Part shown: positions 18,325 to 28,216 of the stretch, piece by piece | Numbering within the stretch: position 1 is the stretch's first letter | Layout: the number at the start of each line of letters is the position of its first letter | Source of the DNA: Bacillota bacterium | GTDB lineage: Bacteria > Bacillota > SHA-98 > UBA4971 | Direction: 5' to 3' | NCBI GenBank assembly: GCA_030024085.1 | Contig: JASEJE010000002.1 | Location: 62,001 to 126,000 of the forward strand | DNA: 64,000 nt | Notes under the pieces: model-generated | What the model was told of the DNA's origin: nothing | The model's input: the letters and a program-made list of their open reading frames with translations, nothing else | The model's database searches: none | Program-made: the position numbers and the translations under genes

Positions 18325-18763
18325 TCAGGGCGGGCCGATCTGGTAGAGTCTGAGATCCTCGGTCTTGATATCATCAGGGGGCACGAGTCGGTAGTGACGT
18401 TCAGAGGCGATCCTGACCTGGCTGTCCTGCTGGACGAACTCAAAGAGAGCAATGTGGTTGCTACTGATAAACTGGGCTCCGATCGGTCGGCAGATCAAAT
18501 CAGGGAGCCTGAACTGACACATTGCGAAGTCCTGCTCGACCTGAACGACACTCAGCACGTCGCTACCGCCCTTTGCCTGGACAGGGAATACATAGTGCGC
18601 GCCTCGCCGATCCAAGCCGACATACACTTCGTCGGTCTCCAATTGGCCGAGGCCCGGTCAGAGCATCATCTCGCTCCCAATCGATTGCTCGTTCGCCTTC
18701 GCGGTACTTGGATTCGAAAACCCACTCGATGATCCTGCTGTACGTAGTGTCTCTATCGCTCAC
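18325..18763 (-). pseudogene. Decayed gene, endonuclease-like protein with internal deletion and frameshift
   Basis: Two protein-like pieces on the minus strand are in different frames. The 5' piece (from GTG 18763, preceded by GGGAGGG) reads SDRDTTYSRIIEWVFESKY then REGERAIDWERDD. The 3' piece (18642 to 18325) reads ETDEVYVGLDRRG, YVFPVQAKGG, VVQVEQDFAMC, LICRPIGAQF. The FPVQAKGG core with upstream acidic residues looks like a restriction-endonuclease-like (PD-(D/E)xK) active site, and I recall similar full-length proteins of about 250-300 aa. The middle is missing here, so it is almost certainly non-functional. A repeat element follows directly upstream. Confidence 0.55.
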
Positions 18764-18788
18764 TGAGGCGCCCTCCCTCACGACGATC

Positions 18789-18941
18789 CTAAGTGTGGCG
18801 CCATAAGTCTGCGGCATCTTAATTCGAACGCATCTCACCGCACGCGCCGTCCCCGGAGGGCAACACCGGCAACCCTGGACGCAACCCTGGCGAGGACCTG
18901 CGCGCTGAAAAGTAGCGCGAATCTGTGGCGATCTACTGTAG
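18789..18941 (-). repeat. CTAAG cloverleaf element, copy 5 (inverted, core deleted)
   Basis: 153 bp from CTAAGTGTGGCGCCATAAG to GTGGCGATCTACTGTAG, in reverse orientation. The outer terminal arms are intact, but most of one side of the core and P3 are lost; the break is at CATCTT/AATTCG near 18820. A short GCAACCCTGG duplication is visible. It lies between the decayed endonuclease-like gene and pgk. Confidence 0.8.
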
Positions 18942-18958
18942 ACCCTGCGAAGGGGTGA

Positions 18959-20149
18959 ATGAGTGTGGCAAAGGCTACCGTGAGAGATGTTGACGTGAGG
19001 GGGAAGCGCGTGCTCGTCAGGGTGGACTTCAACGTCCCGACGAACGCCGAGCGCGAGATCACCGACGACACCCGCATCAGGGCGGCGCTGCCGACGATAA
19101 GGTACCTCATCGACCACGGCGCGAAGGTCATCCTGGCGTCCCACCTGGGGAGGCCCAAGGGCAAGCCTGTGGACGAGTTCAGGATGGACCCGGTCGCGAA
19201 AAGGCTCTCGGAGCTTCTCGGAAAGCCTGTGCGCAAGCTGGATGAGTGCGTGGGCGACGAGGTCAGGGCCGGGGTCAGCGGGATGAAGGACGGGGACGTG
19301 GTGCTCCTCGAGAACCTCAGGTTCCACGCGGAGGAGGAGGCGAACGACGAGGGGTTTGCGAGGTCCCTCGCCGAGCTTGCCGAGATATACGTGAACGACG
19401 CATTCGGGACGGCCCATCGCGCTCATGCGTCCACGGCCGGAGTGGCCAGGTTCCTGCCTGCGGTCGCAGGCTTCCTCATGGAGAAGGAGATCGAGGTTAT
19501 GGGCAAGGCCCTCGCGGACCCTGAAAGGCCATTCGCGGCCATCCTGGGCGGGGCCAAGGTCAAGGACAAGGTGGGCGTGGTCAAGAACCTCCTCGACAAG
19601 GTGGATACGCTCATGATCGGCGGCGGCATGGCATACACGTTCCTGAAGGCCAAGGGCCTCGAGGTGGGCCAGTCCATCCTGGAGGCCGACAAGATCGACC
19701 TTGCGAACGAACTCATGGAGAAGGCAAGGGCGAGGGGCGTGAGGTTCATGCTCCCGTCCGACGTGGTGGTGGCGGACCGGTTCGCCGAGGACGCGGAGAC
19801 GAGGGTCGTGCCTGTGGACAAGATCCCGCCTGACTGGCAGGCCCTTGACATCGGTCCCCGGACGGTCGCGGAGTTCGGCCGCGCTGTGGCGGGGGCGAAG
19901 ACGGTGGTATGGAACGGCCCGATGGGCGTCTTCGAGATGAAGCCGTTCGCCGAGGGAACACGGGGCGTCGCGAAGGCGCTTGCCGAGTCGAAGGCCGTCA
20001 CGATAGTCGGCGGCGGCGACTCCGCGGCGGCGCTCGAGGAGATGGGCTTCGCTGACAAGGTGACCCACGTTTCCACCGGAGGCGGGGCGTCGCTCGAATT
20101 CCTCGAGGGCAGGGAGCTGCCGGGCGTAGCGGTGCTTAAGGACAAATAG
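18959..20149 (+). CDS. pgk: Phosphoglycerate kinase
   Basis: Glycolytic enzyme making ATP from 1,3-bisphosphoglycerate, 396 aa, normal length. Signature segments are RVDFNVP near residue 20, [24 protein letters not shown], the [10 protein letters not shown] hinge region, WNGPMGVFE and the nucleotide-binding GGGDSAAA, with the C-terminal [22 protein letters not shown] lies just upstream of ATG 18959. It is followed by tpiA after about 110 nt. The usual partner gapA is not upstream; its place is taken by a pseudogene and a repeat element. Confidence 0.97.
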   Translation: MSVAKATVRDVDVRGKRVLVRVDFNVPTNAEREITDDTRIRAALPTIRYLIDHGAKVILASHLGRPKGKPVDEFRMDPVAKRLSELLGKPVRKLDECVGDEVRAGVSGMKDGDVVLLENLRFHAEEEANDEGFARSLAELAEIYVNDAFGTAHRAHASTAGVARFLPAVAGFLMEKEIEVMGKALADPERPFAAILGGAKVKDKVGVVKNLLDKVDTLMIGGGMAYTFLKAKGLEVGQSILEADKIDLANELMEKARARGVRFMLPSDVVVADRFAEDAETRVVPVDKIPPDWQALDIGPRTVAEFGRAVAGAKTVVWNGPMGVFEMKPFAEGTRGVAKALAESKAVTIVGGGDSAAALEEMGFADKVTHVSTGGGASLEFLEGRELPGVAVLKDK

Positions 20150-20261
20150 GCAAGGTCAGGCCTGCCAGCCAGCGAGAGGCCCGGCGGCGAGCAGTCCCAA
20201 CTGCGAACCCGAAAGCCACCGGACGCCCGTCGGCCGGCATGGGAATGTGGAGGTGAGGTGC

Positions 20262-21023
20262 TTGCGGCGGCGGATAATAGCAGGCAACTGGAAGATGAAC
20301 AAGACCCGCGACGAGGCCGTGGATCTGGTCGGGGATCTCAAGGAATCGCTGGCAGACGTGGGAGACGTGGGAGACGTGGAGGTCGTGGTCTGCCCCCCGT
20401 TCACAGCGCTCGACGCGGTACGGGAGGCTCTACGCGGCAGCAACATCGAGATCGGCGCGCAGAACATGCACTGGGAGGACGAAGGGGCGTTCACGGGCGA
20501 GATATCTCCTCTCATGTTGAAGAACCTCGGGTGCGTGTACGTCATCCTGGGCCACTCTGAGCGGAGGACCTACTTCGGTGAGACGGACGAGTCTGTGAAC
20601 AGGAAGGTCAAATCGGCCATGTCAAATGGCCTCCTTCCCATAGTCTGCGTCGGCGAGACGCTCGAGGAGCGTGAGGCAGGCAAGACCGAGGCGGTCGTGG
20701 TCCGCCAGACCAAAGCCGCCCTTGCAGGGGTGAAAACGAATGGGGCAGAGAGGATAGTCATGGCGTACGAGCCGGTCTGGGCGATCGGCACGGGCCGCAC
20801 CGCCTCGGCCGACGAAGCCAACAGGGTGATCCGAATCATCAGGCAGGCTGTGGCCGAGGTGTTCAACGAGCGGATCGCGCAGGAGGTTCGCATCCAGTAT
20901 GGCGGCAGCGTGAAGCCACAGAACATCGCCGACTTCCTCGGGCAGCCCGAGATCGACGGCGCCCTCGTCGGCGGCGCGAGCCTCGATGCAGCCAGCTTCG
21001 CCGCCATCGTCAAGCCCAGGTGA
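20262..21023 (+). CDS. tpiA: Triose-phosphate isomerase
   Basis: Interconverts dihydroxyacetone phosphate and glyceraldehyde 3-phosphate. Catalytic residues are visible as the Lys in AGNWKMN, His in ILGHSERR and Glu in AYEPVWAIGTG, with the phosphate-gripping YGGSVKP. Start TTG 20262 is preferred over the earlier GTG 20247 because GGAGGTGA (20250-20257) precedes it; this gives 253 aa. An in-frame tandem triplication of a 9-bp unit (GGAGACGTG) around 20358-20380 gives the sequence DVGDVGDVE after the first helix, a small insertion not needed for the fold. Confidence 0.96.
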   Translation: MRRRIIAGNWKMNKTRDEAVDLVGDLKESLADVGDVGDVEVVVCPPFTALDAVREALRGSNIEIGAQNMHWEDEGAFTGEISPLMLKNLGCVYVILGHSERRTYFGETDESVNRKVKSAMSNGLLPIVCVGETLEEREAGKTEAVVVRQTKAALAGVKTNGAERIVMAYEPVWAIGTGRTASADEANRVIRIIRQAVAEVFNERIAQEVRIQYGGSVKPQNIADFLGQPEIDGALVGGASLDAASFAAIVKPR

Positions 21024-21041
21024 AGAGGCAGAAAAGCGCCC

Positions 21042-21175
21042 GACTTCGGGAGGGGCTCGCGGTGTTGCACTCGGGGACGGCGCCCCGGGCGGGGCGCGCT
21101 TCGCCAAAACCCGGCCCGTCCGGCCAGTGGCCGGATTTCGACACCCCTTGTGCAATCACCGCAAGCCCTGCAGCC
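21042..21175 (+). repeat. CTAAG cloverleaf element, copy 6 (second core type, arms lost)
   Basis: Core matching copy 3: GGTGTTGCACTCGGGGACGGCG, then P2 GCGCCCC/GGGGCGC and P3 AAACCCGGCC (21107-21116) with GGCCGGATTT (21129-21138, one mismatch). The left part resembles the TTCGGGAGGGG arm and there is no clear terminal CTAAG. It sits between tpiA and eno, where gpmI is found in many Bacillota. An 11-bp tandem duplication GCCACGTGTGA (21228-21249) follows just before eno. Confidence 0.75.
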
Positions 21176-21238
21176 ACTGGAAAGCGGAGAGGATTAACGA
21201 ACCATCACCTGGAGGAACAGGGCGCAAGCCACGTGTGA

Positions 21239-22766
<1,528 letters not shown>

Positions 22767-22821
22767 GGAGGCCGTGAGTGGCGGTCGGAGCGGTCTCGCG
22801 GTTCCGCGGTTCCGCGAGTGC

Positions 22822-22850
22822 TTGCCACCTACCGGGCGATGTGCTAAAAT
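22822..22850 (+). promoter_or_regulatory. Sigma-A-type promoter for secG
   Basis: TTGCCA (22822-22827), 17-nt spacer, TAAAAT (22845-22850), about 57 nt upstream of the secG start. It is the only good promoter in the gap after repeat copy 7 and probably also drives hppA. Confidence 0.65.
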
Positions 22851-22907
22851 GGGTTTTGGTTCGTTCCGGGGCATCCTGTAAGCCAGCGTCATGGGAGGTG
22901 GCAGGCT

Positions 22908-23129
22908 TTGCGAACGGTACTCATAGTGTTTCAGTTCATCGTGTCCATAGCGCTCATCGTCGTCGTTCTGCTCCAGTCCAGCAAGGGCGAGGGGCTCGGG
23001 TCGATCGGCGGGGGCGGTCAGCTGTTCTTCGCGAAGAACAAGGGCTGGGAGGACCTCTTGAGCAAGATAACCACTGTTGTGGCGGTGGTCTTTCTGGCTT
23101 CGTCTGTGTTGCTCACCGTTGTGAGGTAG
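22908..23129 (+). CDS. secG: Protein translocase subunit SecG
   Basis: Small subunit of the SecYEG channel, 73 aa. It has two transmembrane segments (residues about 3-22 and 52-72) joined by the Gly-rich cytosolic loop SSKGEGLGSIGGGGQLFF, the hallmark of SecG. Start TTG 22908 follows GGGAGGTGG. In many Bacillota secG follows eno, as here, although a repeat element has come between them. Confidence 0.93.
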   Translation: MRTVLIVFQFIVSIALIVVVLLQSSKGEGLGSIGGGGQLFFAKNKGWEDLLSKITTVVAVVFLASSVLLTVVR

Positions 23130-23250
23130 GTCTGTGCCCCGTGCTGCGCGAAGGCCGGGGCTTTGTTTTCCTCGAGGCGCATAGCGGCGCACGTTGTGGG
23201 AGCGTGTGATGCGGCAGAGATGATGGAATTCGTCGAGAGGTGAACTGAAA

Positions 23251-25293
23251 ATGCCGGTCGTTAGCACGTCGTCCATCCTGTACGCGACACTTGCAGGGGC
23301 CCTTGCCCTGGCGTTCGTCGGTTATCTCGTTTCGAGCGTCCTCGCGAGGGATCCCGGCAACGCAACGATGAAGGAGCTTTCCGGCGCCATCCACGAAGGC
23401 GCCATGGCGTTCTTGAAGCGCGAATACAGCATGGTATTCGTGTTCCTTGCGATAGTCTTCGTCATACTCGCAATCGGCATAAGCCCATACAGCGCCATAG
23501 CATTCGTGCTCGGGGCGGGCGCATCGATTTCCGCGGGCTTCGTGGGAATGCAGATATCGACCCGGGCCAACGCCAGAACCGCCCAGGCGGCCACGAAGGG
23601 GTTCAACAACGCCCTCCAGGTTGCGTTCCCTGGCGGCGCCGTGATGGGGATGTACGTGGTGGGGATCGGTCTCTTCGCGTTGTCCCTCGTGTACTACATA
23701 TTCTCCAGGCTGCCAGGGCTTGACATGTTCTCCGCCACCGGGCTTGTGGCGGGTTTCAGCATGGGCGCGAGCTTCGTGGCGCTTTTTGCCAGGGTGGGCG
23801 GAGGCATTTACACGAAGGCGGCCGATGTCGGGGCCGACCTCGTGGGCAAGGTGGAGAAGGGTATCCCTGAAGACGACCCGCGAAACCCCGCAGTCATCGC
23901 AGACCTCGTTGGCGACAACGTCGGAGACGTCGCCGGGATGGGTGCAGACCTCTACGAATCCTATGTCGGCTCCATAGTGTCGGCCATGGTGATCGCCGCC
24001 GCCACGTTCCCGAGCGTCGAGGCGAAGTTCAAGGGCATCATATTCGCGCTCGCACTCGCGGCGATCGGCATCGTGGCTTCGATCATCGGCACTTTCTTCG
24101 TCAGAACCAGTGAGACCGGCGGCGACCCCGGAGGCGCTCTTCGCAAGGGCACGTTCGCCAGCGCGGCGCTGGTCGTCATCGGCACTTTCTTCCTCAGTCG
24201 CTACTACTACGGTGAACTCGGGGTGTTCTGGGCCGCGCTCTTCGGCCTCCTCTCGGGCGTGGTCATCGGGCAGGTGGCCGAGATGTATACATCCGGCAAG
24301 GCCGTCGCGGGGCTTGCGAAGACATGCCTCACCGGCCCTGCGACGAACATCATCGGCGGGTTCGCGCTCAGCATGAGGAGCACCGTGCTCCCGCTGCTGT
24401 TCGTGGCTATCGCGATCCTTGTGGCGTTCTCGGCAGCGGGGTTCTATGGGATAGCCGTGGCAGCCCTCGGGATGCTCTCGATTGCGGGCATGACGGTGTC
24501 GGTCGACGCTTACGGACCCATATCCGACAACGCGGGCGGCATCGCCGAGATGGCGCACATGCCCCCCGAGGTCCGCAAGATCACAGACTCCCTCGACGCT
24601 GCGGGCAATACGACTGCCGCCATAGCGAAGGGATTCGCCATCGGCTCTGCGGCCCTGACCGCGCTTGCGCTGTTCTTCGCGTATATCCAGGCTGCGGGGC
24701 TATCCATCATGGACTTGCTCAACGCGAGAGTAGTGGCGGGCGTGTTCATCGGCGCCATGGTCCCGTACATCTTCGCGGCAGGCACCATGGAGGCCGTCGG
24801 GCGCTCTGCGTTCAAGGTGGTCGAGGAGGTCCGCAGGCAGTTCAAGGAGATCCCTGGCCTCATGGAAGGCAAGGCGCGCGCGGAGTACGCGAGGTGTGTC
24901 GACATAACCACGGCCGGGGCGCTTCGTGAGATGGTAGCGCCCGGCTTGCTGGCGGTGGGCATTCCGCTTGCCGTCGGGGTACTCCTCGGCGTTGAGACCC
25001 TTGGGGGGCTTCTCGCGGGCGCGCTTGCGACCGGCGTTCCGCTGGCCATTCAGCTTGCGAACGCGGGCGGCGCCTGGGACAACGCGAAGAAGTACATCGA
25101 AGCCGGAAACCTGGGAGGCAAGGGCACACCCGTTCATGCGGCCGCAGTCATCGGAGACACCGTCGGCGACCCGTTCAAAGACACCGCGGCCCCAGCCATG
25201 AACATTCTCCTCAAGCTGATGACCGTGGTGTCCCTTGTATTCGCGCCGCTCATCATCAAGCTGAACGCGCTCCTGATGGGGCTGTTTAGCTGA
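23251..25293 (+). CDS. hppA: Membrane-bound ion-pumping pyrophosphatase (HppA)
   Basis: Integral membrane enzyme of 680 aa and about 15-16 membrane segments that couples pyrophosphate hydrolysis to export of H+ and/or Na+. The PPi-binding acidic motif [20 protein letters not shown] and [17 protein letters not shown] are intact near residues 190-237, and the C-terminal [16 protein letters not shown] motif is present. The [10 protein letters not shown] segment near residue 452 has Ala where potassium-independent enzymes have Lys, which by family knowledge predicts a K+-dependent pump. Na+ versus H+ specificity is not decidable by eye. It probably recovers energy from biosynthetic PPi in an energy-limited anaerobe. 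Confidence 0.96.
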   Translation: MPVVSTSSILYATLAGALALAFVGYLVSSVLARDPGNATMKELSGAIHEGAMAFLKREYSMVFVFLAIVFVILAIGISPYSAIAFVLGAGASISAGFVGMQISTRANARTAQAATKGFNNALQVAFPGGAVMGMYVVGIGLFALSLVYYIFSRLPGLDMFSATGLVAGFSMGASFVALFARVGGGIYTKAADVGADLVGKVEKGIPEDDPRNPAVIADLVGDNVGDVAGMGADLYESYVGSIVSAMVIAAATFPSVEAKFKGIIFALALAAIGIVASIIGTFFVRTSETGGDPGGALRKGTFASAALVVIGTFFLSRYYYGELGVFWAALFGLLSGVVIGQVAEMYTSGKAVAGLAKTCLTGPATNIIGGFALSMRSTVLPLLFVAIAILVAFSAAGFYGIAVAALGMLSIAGMTVSVDAYGPISDNAGGIAEMAHMPPEVRKITDSLDAAGNTTAAIAKGFAIGSAALTALALFFAYIQAAGLSIMDLLNARVVAGVFIGAMVPYIFAAGTMEAVGRSAFKVVEEVRRQFKEIPGLMEGKARAEYARCVDITTAGALREMVAPGLLAVGIPLAVGVLLGVETLGGLLAGALATGVPLAIQLANAGGAWDNAKKYIEAGNLGGKGTPVHAAAVIGDTVGDPFKDTAAPAMNILLKLMTVVSLVFAPLIIKLNALLMGLFS

Positions 25294-25437
25294 TTTAGCC
25301 GGCATTTCCAGGCCGCGGTCACAGGGAACCCGAGGTAAGCATGAGCGGCTTCGCCCCGGAGGCGGGCGGGAGCCTCCCGGACAGGCCGCCGGCGGAGCAC
25401 GGCAAGAGGACTATACACGTATGTGGGGATGGTGTGC

Positions 25438-25468
25438 GAAGAAGTGCACGGGTTCCGTGCACTTCTTC
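25438..25468. repeat. Perfect 14-bp palindrome (hairpin)
   Basis: GAAGAAGTGCACGG (25438-25451), loop GTT, CCGTGCACTTCTTC (25455-25468): a perfect stem with a three-base loop in the 347-bp gap between hppA and the HD gene. It lacks a T-tract, so it is not a standard terminator in either direction. It could be an operator or a cruciform-forming site. GAAGTGCACG recurs at 25631-25640, immediately before the start of the HD gene. Confidence 0.7.
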
Positions 25469-25521
25469 AGCACCTTCATGGGATGAGCTCGACTCGACGT
25501 TTCCGTTCGCCGCGCCGGCGC

Positions 25522-25549
25522 GAAGACCGAAGATCGAAGACTGAAGACC
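25522..25549 (+). repeat. Four 7-bp tandem repeats (GAAGAYY)
   Basis: GAAGACC, GAAGATC, GAAGACT, GAAGACC follow one another without interruption. The array is non-coding and short, lying about 90 nt upstream of the HD-domain gene. Confidence 0.7.
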
Positions 25550-25640
25550 GATGAGCTTGTGTCAGGGGTGGGAAAGGCATGAGACGACGACCCGGACGCG
25601 AGATCTCGGGATCACTGGACAAAGGAGAGAGAAGTGCACG

Positions 25641-26195
25641 ATGATGGACCGACAGCAGGCGTTGGAACTCGTGAAGAAGAACGTGAGGACGAGGAACCTC
25701 ATCAAGCACATGCTCGCAACGGAGGCAGTCATGAAGGCTCTTGCGGCGCGCTTTGGCGAGGACGAGGAGAAGTGGGCGCTCGCGGGGCTCCTCCACGACA
25801 TCGACTATGATGAGACGGCCCACGACCCCGACCGCCACAGCCTCGTAGGTGGCGAGATGCTATCGAAACTGGGACTATCGGAGGATCTCGTGCATGCAGT
25901 CAAGGCTCACAACGAGGCGCATGGGCTTGTGCGGGAGACCCGTCTCGATAAGGCGCTTTACGCGGTTGACCCGCTCACCGGGCTCTTGGTAGCGGCGGCT
26001 TTGATCCATCCAGAGAAGAAGCTCTCTGCGATCGATGTCGGCTTCGTGATGAACAGGTTCAAGGAGTCATCGTTCGCACGGGGGGCCAACCGCGATCAGA
26101 TCAGGACTTGCTCCGAGCTGGGGCTGTCGCTCGAGGAGTTCATCGGCATCGGCCTCGGGGCCATGCAGGCGATCTCGCAGGAACTTGGCCTATAG
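25641..26195 (+). CDS. HD-domain (HDIG) predicted phosphohydrolase
   Basis: Cytosolic metal-dependent phosphohydrolase-like protein of 184 aa. The HD signature is visible as the early His (KHMLATEAVMKAL), the HD pair in LAGLLHDIDYD, and the later His in DRHSLVGGEML. Single-domain proteins of this kind are annotated as HDIG-domain proteins and are often nucleotidases or cyclic-dinucleotide related, but no substrate can be named here. Start ATG 25641 is chosen over an upstream extension because AAAGGAG lies at 25621-25627 and the conserved region begins right after; the second Met at 25644 is equivalent. It stands alone between hppA and smpB. Confidence 0.8.
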   Translation: MMDRQQALELVKKNVRTRNLIKHMLATEAVMKALAARFGEDEEKWALAGLLHDIDYDETAHDPDRHSLVGGEMLSKLGLSEDLVHAVKAHNEAHGLVRETRLDKALYAVDPLTGLLVAAALIHPEKKLSAIDVGFVMNRFKESSFARGANRDQIRTCSELGLSLEEFIGIGLGAMQAISQELGL

Positions 26196-26396
26196 AAGGA
26201 CTGCACAGGCGGTCGATCACTGATTCCCGGGAGTGCCCTCTCGTGGTGTGCCAAGGCGACGGTCATGCTCGTGGTGGAGGCCCTGCGAGGGGCAGCGGAT
26301 ACGGGAGGCTCCCGGTACGCCGTCGGTCAACAGCCGGCCGCGCCACCACAGCCCGCTCCTTGCCCTCCCGCGTCGCGCCTCGCGTGGCGGCGTCGC

Positions 26397-26425
26397 TTGA
26401 ATGCGACGCGCCGCCATGGTATAAT
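26397..26425 (+). promoter_or_regulatory. Sigma-A-type promoter for smpB
   Basis: TTGAAT (26397-26402), 17-nt spacer, TATAAT (26420-26425). The predicted start site near 26432 would leave a leader of only about 14 nt containing GGTGAGG. It is among the closest matches to consensus in the window. The 200 nt upstream, back to the HD gene, show nothing else I can support. Confidence 0.72.
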
Positions 26426-26445
26426 TGGCGTGCAGGTGAGGGGCT

Positions 26446-26907
26446 TTGTCAGAAGGACAGAAGATCGTAGCCACGAATCGTAAGGCGTATCACGACTATC
26501 ATATACACGAGACGTACGAAGTGGGGATCGCCCTCACCGGCACCGAGATCCAGTCGGTAAGGCGCGGGATGGTGAGCCTCCGCGATAGCTTCGCGAGGGT
26601 GGAGGGCGGCGACGTACTGCTCTACAACATGAACATAAGCCCGTACGAGCACGGCAACAGGTTCAACCACGAGCCCCTCCGCACGCGCAGGCTGCTCCTG
26701 CACAAAGAGGAGATTCGCAGGCTCACAGGCAAGACCCAGGAGCGCGGCTTCACGCTCGTGCCGCTCAGGGTCTACCTGAAGAGGGGCCTCGCCAAAGTGG
26801 AGCTGGCGCTGGCCAAGGGCAAGAAACTCTATGACAAGCGTGAGGACATCGCAAGGCGCGATCTCGCACGCGAGGCGGACCGTGCGATTAAGGAGAGAAC
26901 GCGCTAG
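26446..26907 (+). CDS. smpB: SsrA-binding protein SmpB
   Basis: RNA-binding partner of tmRNA in rescue of stalled ribosomes, 153 aa. Family motifs [41 protein letters not shown] and the C-terminal tail [11 protein letters not shown] are present; the tail inserts into the empty mRNA channel. Start TTG 26446 is preceded by GGTGAGG about 5 nt away. The tmRNA gene starts 66 nt downstream, the usual pairing. Confidence 0.96.
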   Translation: MSEGQKIVATNRKAYHDYHIHETYEVGIALTGTEIQSVRRGMVSLRDSFARVEGGDVLLYNMNISPYEHGNRFNHEPLRTRRLLLHKEEIRRLTGKTQERGFTLVPLRVYLKRGLAKVELALAKGKKLYDKREDIARRDLAREADRAIKERTR

Positions 26908-26973
26908 CCGCGCGAGGCGCGCCGACCGACGGGTAGCGCCTCGAAGTCGTGAAACGCGGGTTTTGAAGTTTGT

Positions 26974-27326
26974 GGGGGCGTTACGGTTTCGACGGGGAGC
27001 TGTGACGACAGGGGTAGCGAGCCGAGATCCCGCCGACCTCGTTAAACGGTGGAACGCACGATAAGTGCCAACAACGAATACGCTTACGCTGCGTAACTAA
27101 CGCAGCCGTCCAACCCGGGCTTGGCCTGGGAGACCGGTGCGGGCGTCATCTAAACCAGGATGCTCTCGCCCCAATTCTCGGAGGGGCGGGCCAAGATCAT
27201 CGAGATAGTCCTGTGGGGAGCCGGCGCGGGGGCGCCTCCGGGGCGAAACCAAATCCCACGCTACGCTCGTAGAAGCTCCTCGAGTTGCCTCTTCGGACGC
27301 GGGTTCGACTCCCGCCGCCTCCACCA
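26974..27326 (+). ncRNA. ssrA: Transfer-messenger RNA (tmRNA)
   Basis: The 5' end GGGGGCG pairs with CGCCTCC before the 3' CCA (27324-27326), forming the tRNA-like acceptor stem. The 5' segment GTTTCGACGGGG and the T-arm GGGTTCGACTCCC are typical. The tag frame runs from GCC (27067) to TAA (27094-27096) and encodes ANNEYAYAA, preceded by ATAAGT. The tag ends YAA rather than the common LAA. A hairpin (27337-27362, GGCG..GCCTG/CAGGC..CGCC with a 2-nt bulge) follows but has no T-tract. Confidence 0.95.
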
Positions 27327-27520
27327 GTCTTGTGCGGGCGGTGCCTGACGCCGCAGGCCGCCTCTGCCCGATCACAGCAGGCCGTCAGCCCTTTGACGTA
27401 CGTCTCCGCGAGATGGTTCCAGGTGAGATCGTCGGGCGGGAGCGGCGTAGTCCGGGCCGCCTTTCCGTAATCCCCAGACGTTCCTTCAAGGCGCTTTGCA
27501 GGATTTGAGAGAAGTTCATC

Positions 27521-27574
27521 CCCTCCGTCTTCCTTGAGTAGCTTGATTACCTCCCTCGATGAATATGACCTCAT
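27521..27574 (-). pseudogene. N-terminal remnant of a HicA-type toxin gene
   Basis: From ATG 27574 (preceded by GGGGGGAG) the minus-strand frame reads MRSYSSREVIKLLKEDGG, which matches the start of HicA mRNA-interferase toxins. The rest of HicA, including the catalytic His region, is absent: the frame continues as unrelated sequence into the antisense of ssrA. No HicB antitoxin is seen. The scar sits beside the 3' end of ssrA, a known integration hot spot. Confidence 0.5.
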
Positions 27575-27597
27575 CCCCGCTCCCCCCTTGCAATTGG

Positions 27598-27621
27598 ATC
27601 ATAATGCGTATCATGATGCGC
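27598..27621. promoter_or_regulatory. Candidate operator upstream of the hicA remnant
   Basis: ATCATAATGCGT (27598-27609) is directly followed by ATCATGATGCGC (27610-27621), a 12-bp imperfect direct repeat. The second half is also part of a 16-bp near-palindrome GCGTATCATGATGCGC (27606-27621, one mismatched pair). The position, 24 nt upstream of the truncated hicA start, fits an autoregulatory operator left from a toxin-antitoxin unit. Confidence 0.35.
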
Positions 27622-27772
27622 GTCAGGGGGTCACTCGCCCCACTGCCCGTGTGACCGACGAGGCCGAGAGGAAGAGTGTCACCTGCCGTTGGTTGAACAT
27701 ATGATATCGTGACCGCAGGTCGACTCGCAGGTCACGGTGTGCCGTAAACGGTAGTCCGGGGGGGTAGATGGC

Positions 27773-27907
27773 ATGGCAGAGATCACCAAGCCCAAGCCCG
27801 AATGGGGATGGGGGGGCGGCTTCGACTGGTGGTGGATCATAATCATCGCCATCATAGTAATAGTCCCGTTCTTCTTCATCTTCTTCCTTTTCCCATTCGG
27901 CAAGTAA
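27773..27907 (+). CDS. Small Trp-rich single-pass membrane protein
   Basis: A 44-aa frame from ATG 27773, preceded by a G-rich stretch (GGGGGG about 10 nt upstream). It begins MAEITKPKPEWGWGGGFDWW, then has an unbroken hydrophobic segment of about 22 residues (IIIIAIIVIVPFFFIFFLF) and ends PFGK. The charge pattern and low complexity are those of a real membrane peptide rather than a chance frame. It resembles in style the tiny Gly/Trp-rich sporulation or coat-associated peptides of Bacillota (YjcZ-like), but I cannot assign it to a family. CATATGATA at 27698-27706 fits the CATAnnnTA -10 of sporulation sigma factors. A repeat element starts two bases after its stop. Confidence 0.55.
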   Translation: MAEITKPKPEWGWGGGFDWWWIIIIAIIVIVPFFFIFFLFPFGK

Positions 27908-27908
27908 G

Positions 27909-28033
27909 CTAAGCGAGAGCGCAGAAATGCTCCTGACTCTTGGGAGGGGTTGCCGGTGACTCAAAGAGAGCGCAACACCGGCAACCCCAACACCGTCAGG
28001 AGAAGTGGCGCAAGCTTACGGCGCCATACTTGG
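27909..28033 (+). repeat. CTAAG cloverleaf element, copy 8 (collapsed core)
   Basis: From CTAAGCGAGAGCG to GGCGCCATACTTGG. The core is reduced to the outer stem GGTTGCCGGTG/CACCGGCAACC around 17 nt, without P2 and P3, while the right arm CCCAACACCGTCAGG..GTGGCGCAAG is intact. The left arm is of the TTGGGAGGGG type. From here to the GH31 gene (28034-28216) nothing further is supported. Confidence 0.78.
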
Positions 28034-28216
28034 TACACATTTCGCAGGTTGGCCGGAACAGGCCAGCTACAGTATGTGTGGCTCTCTCGACGCGAGAGGA
28101 GGGTCAACTGAAGGCGTGTGGGCCGAAACATAGGCTTGGTCGTTTGCAAGCCTGCATCTCGCCGTCACATCGAGCGGTACCGCCGCAGCCGGCGGGGCAC
28201 GCGGCGGTGCCTGCTT

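Noticed and set aside
18959-20068. Long minus-strand frame through pgk into the pseudogene
   Set aside because: Antisense of pgk; only its last part (18563-18763) coincides with the decayed endonuclease-like gene.
27337-27362. Rho-independent terminator after ssrA
   Set aside because: The hairpin is strong but has a 2-nt bulge and no T-tract, so it is mentioned only with the tmRNA.
27623-27964. Minus-strand frames rich in acidic residues opposite the small membrane ORF
   Set aside because: They are the antisense of a Trp/Phe-rich coding region and lack a ribosome binding site; the plus-strand peptide has a clear membrane-protein character.
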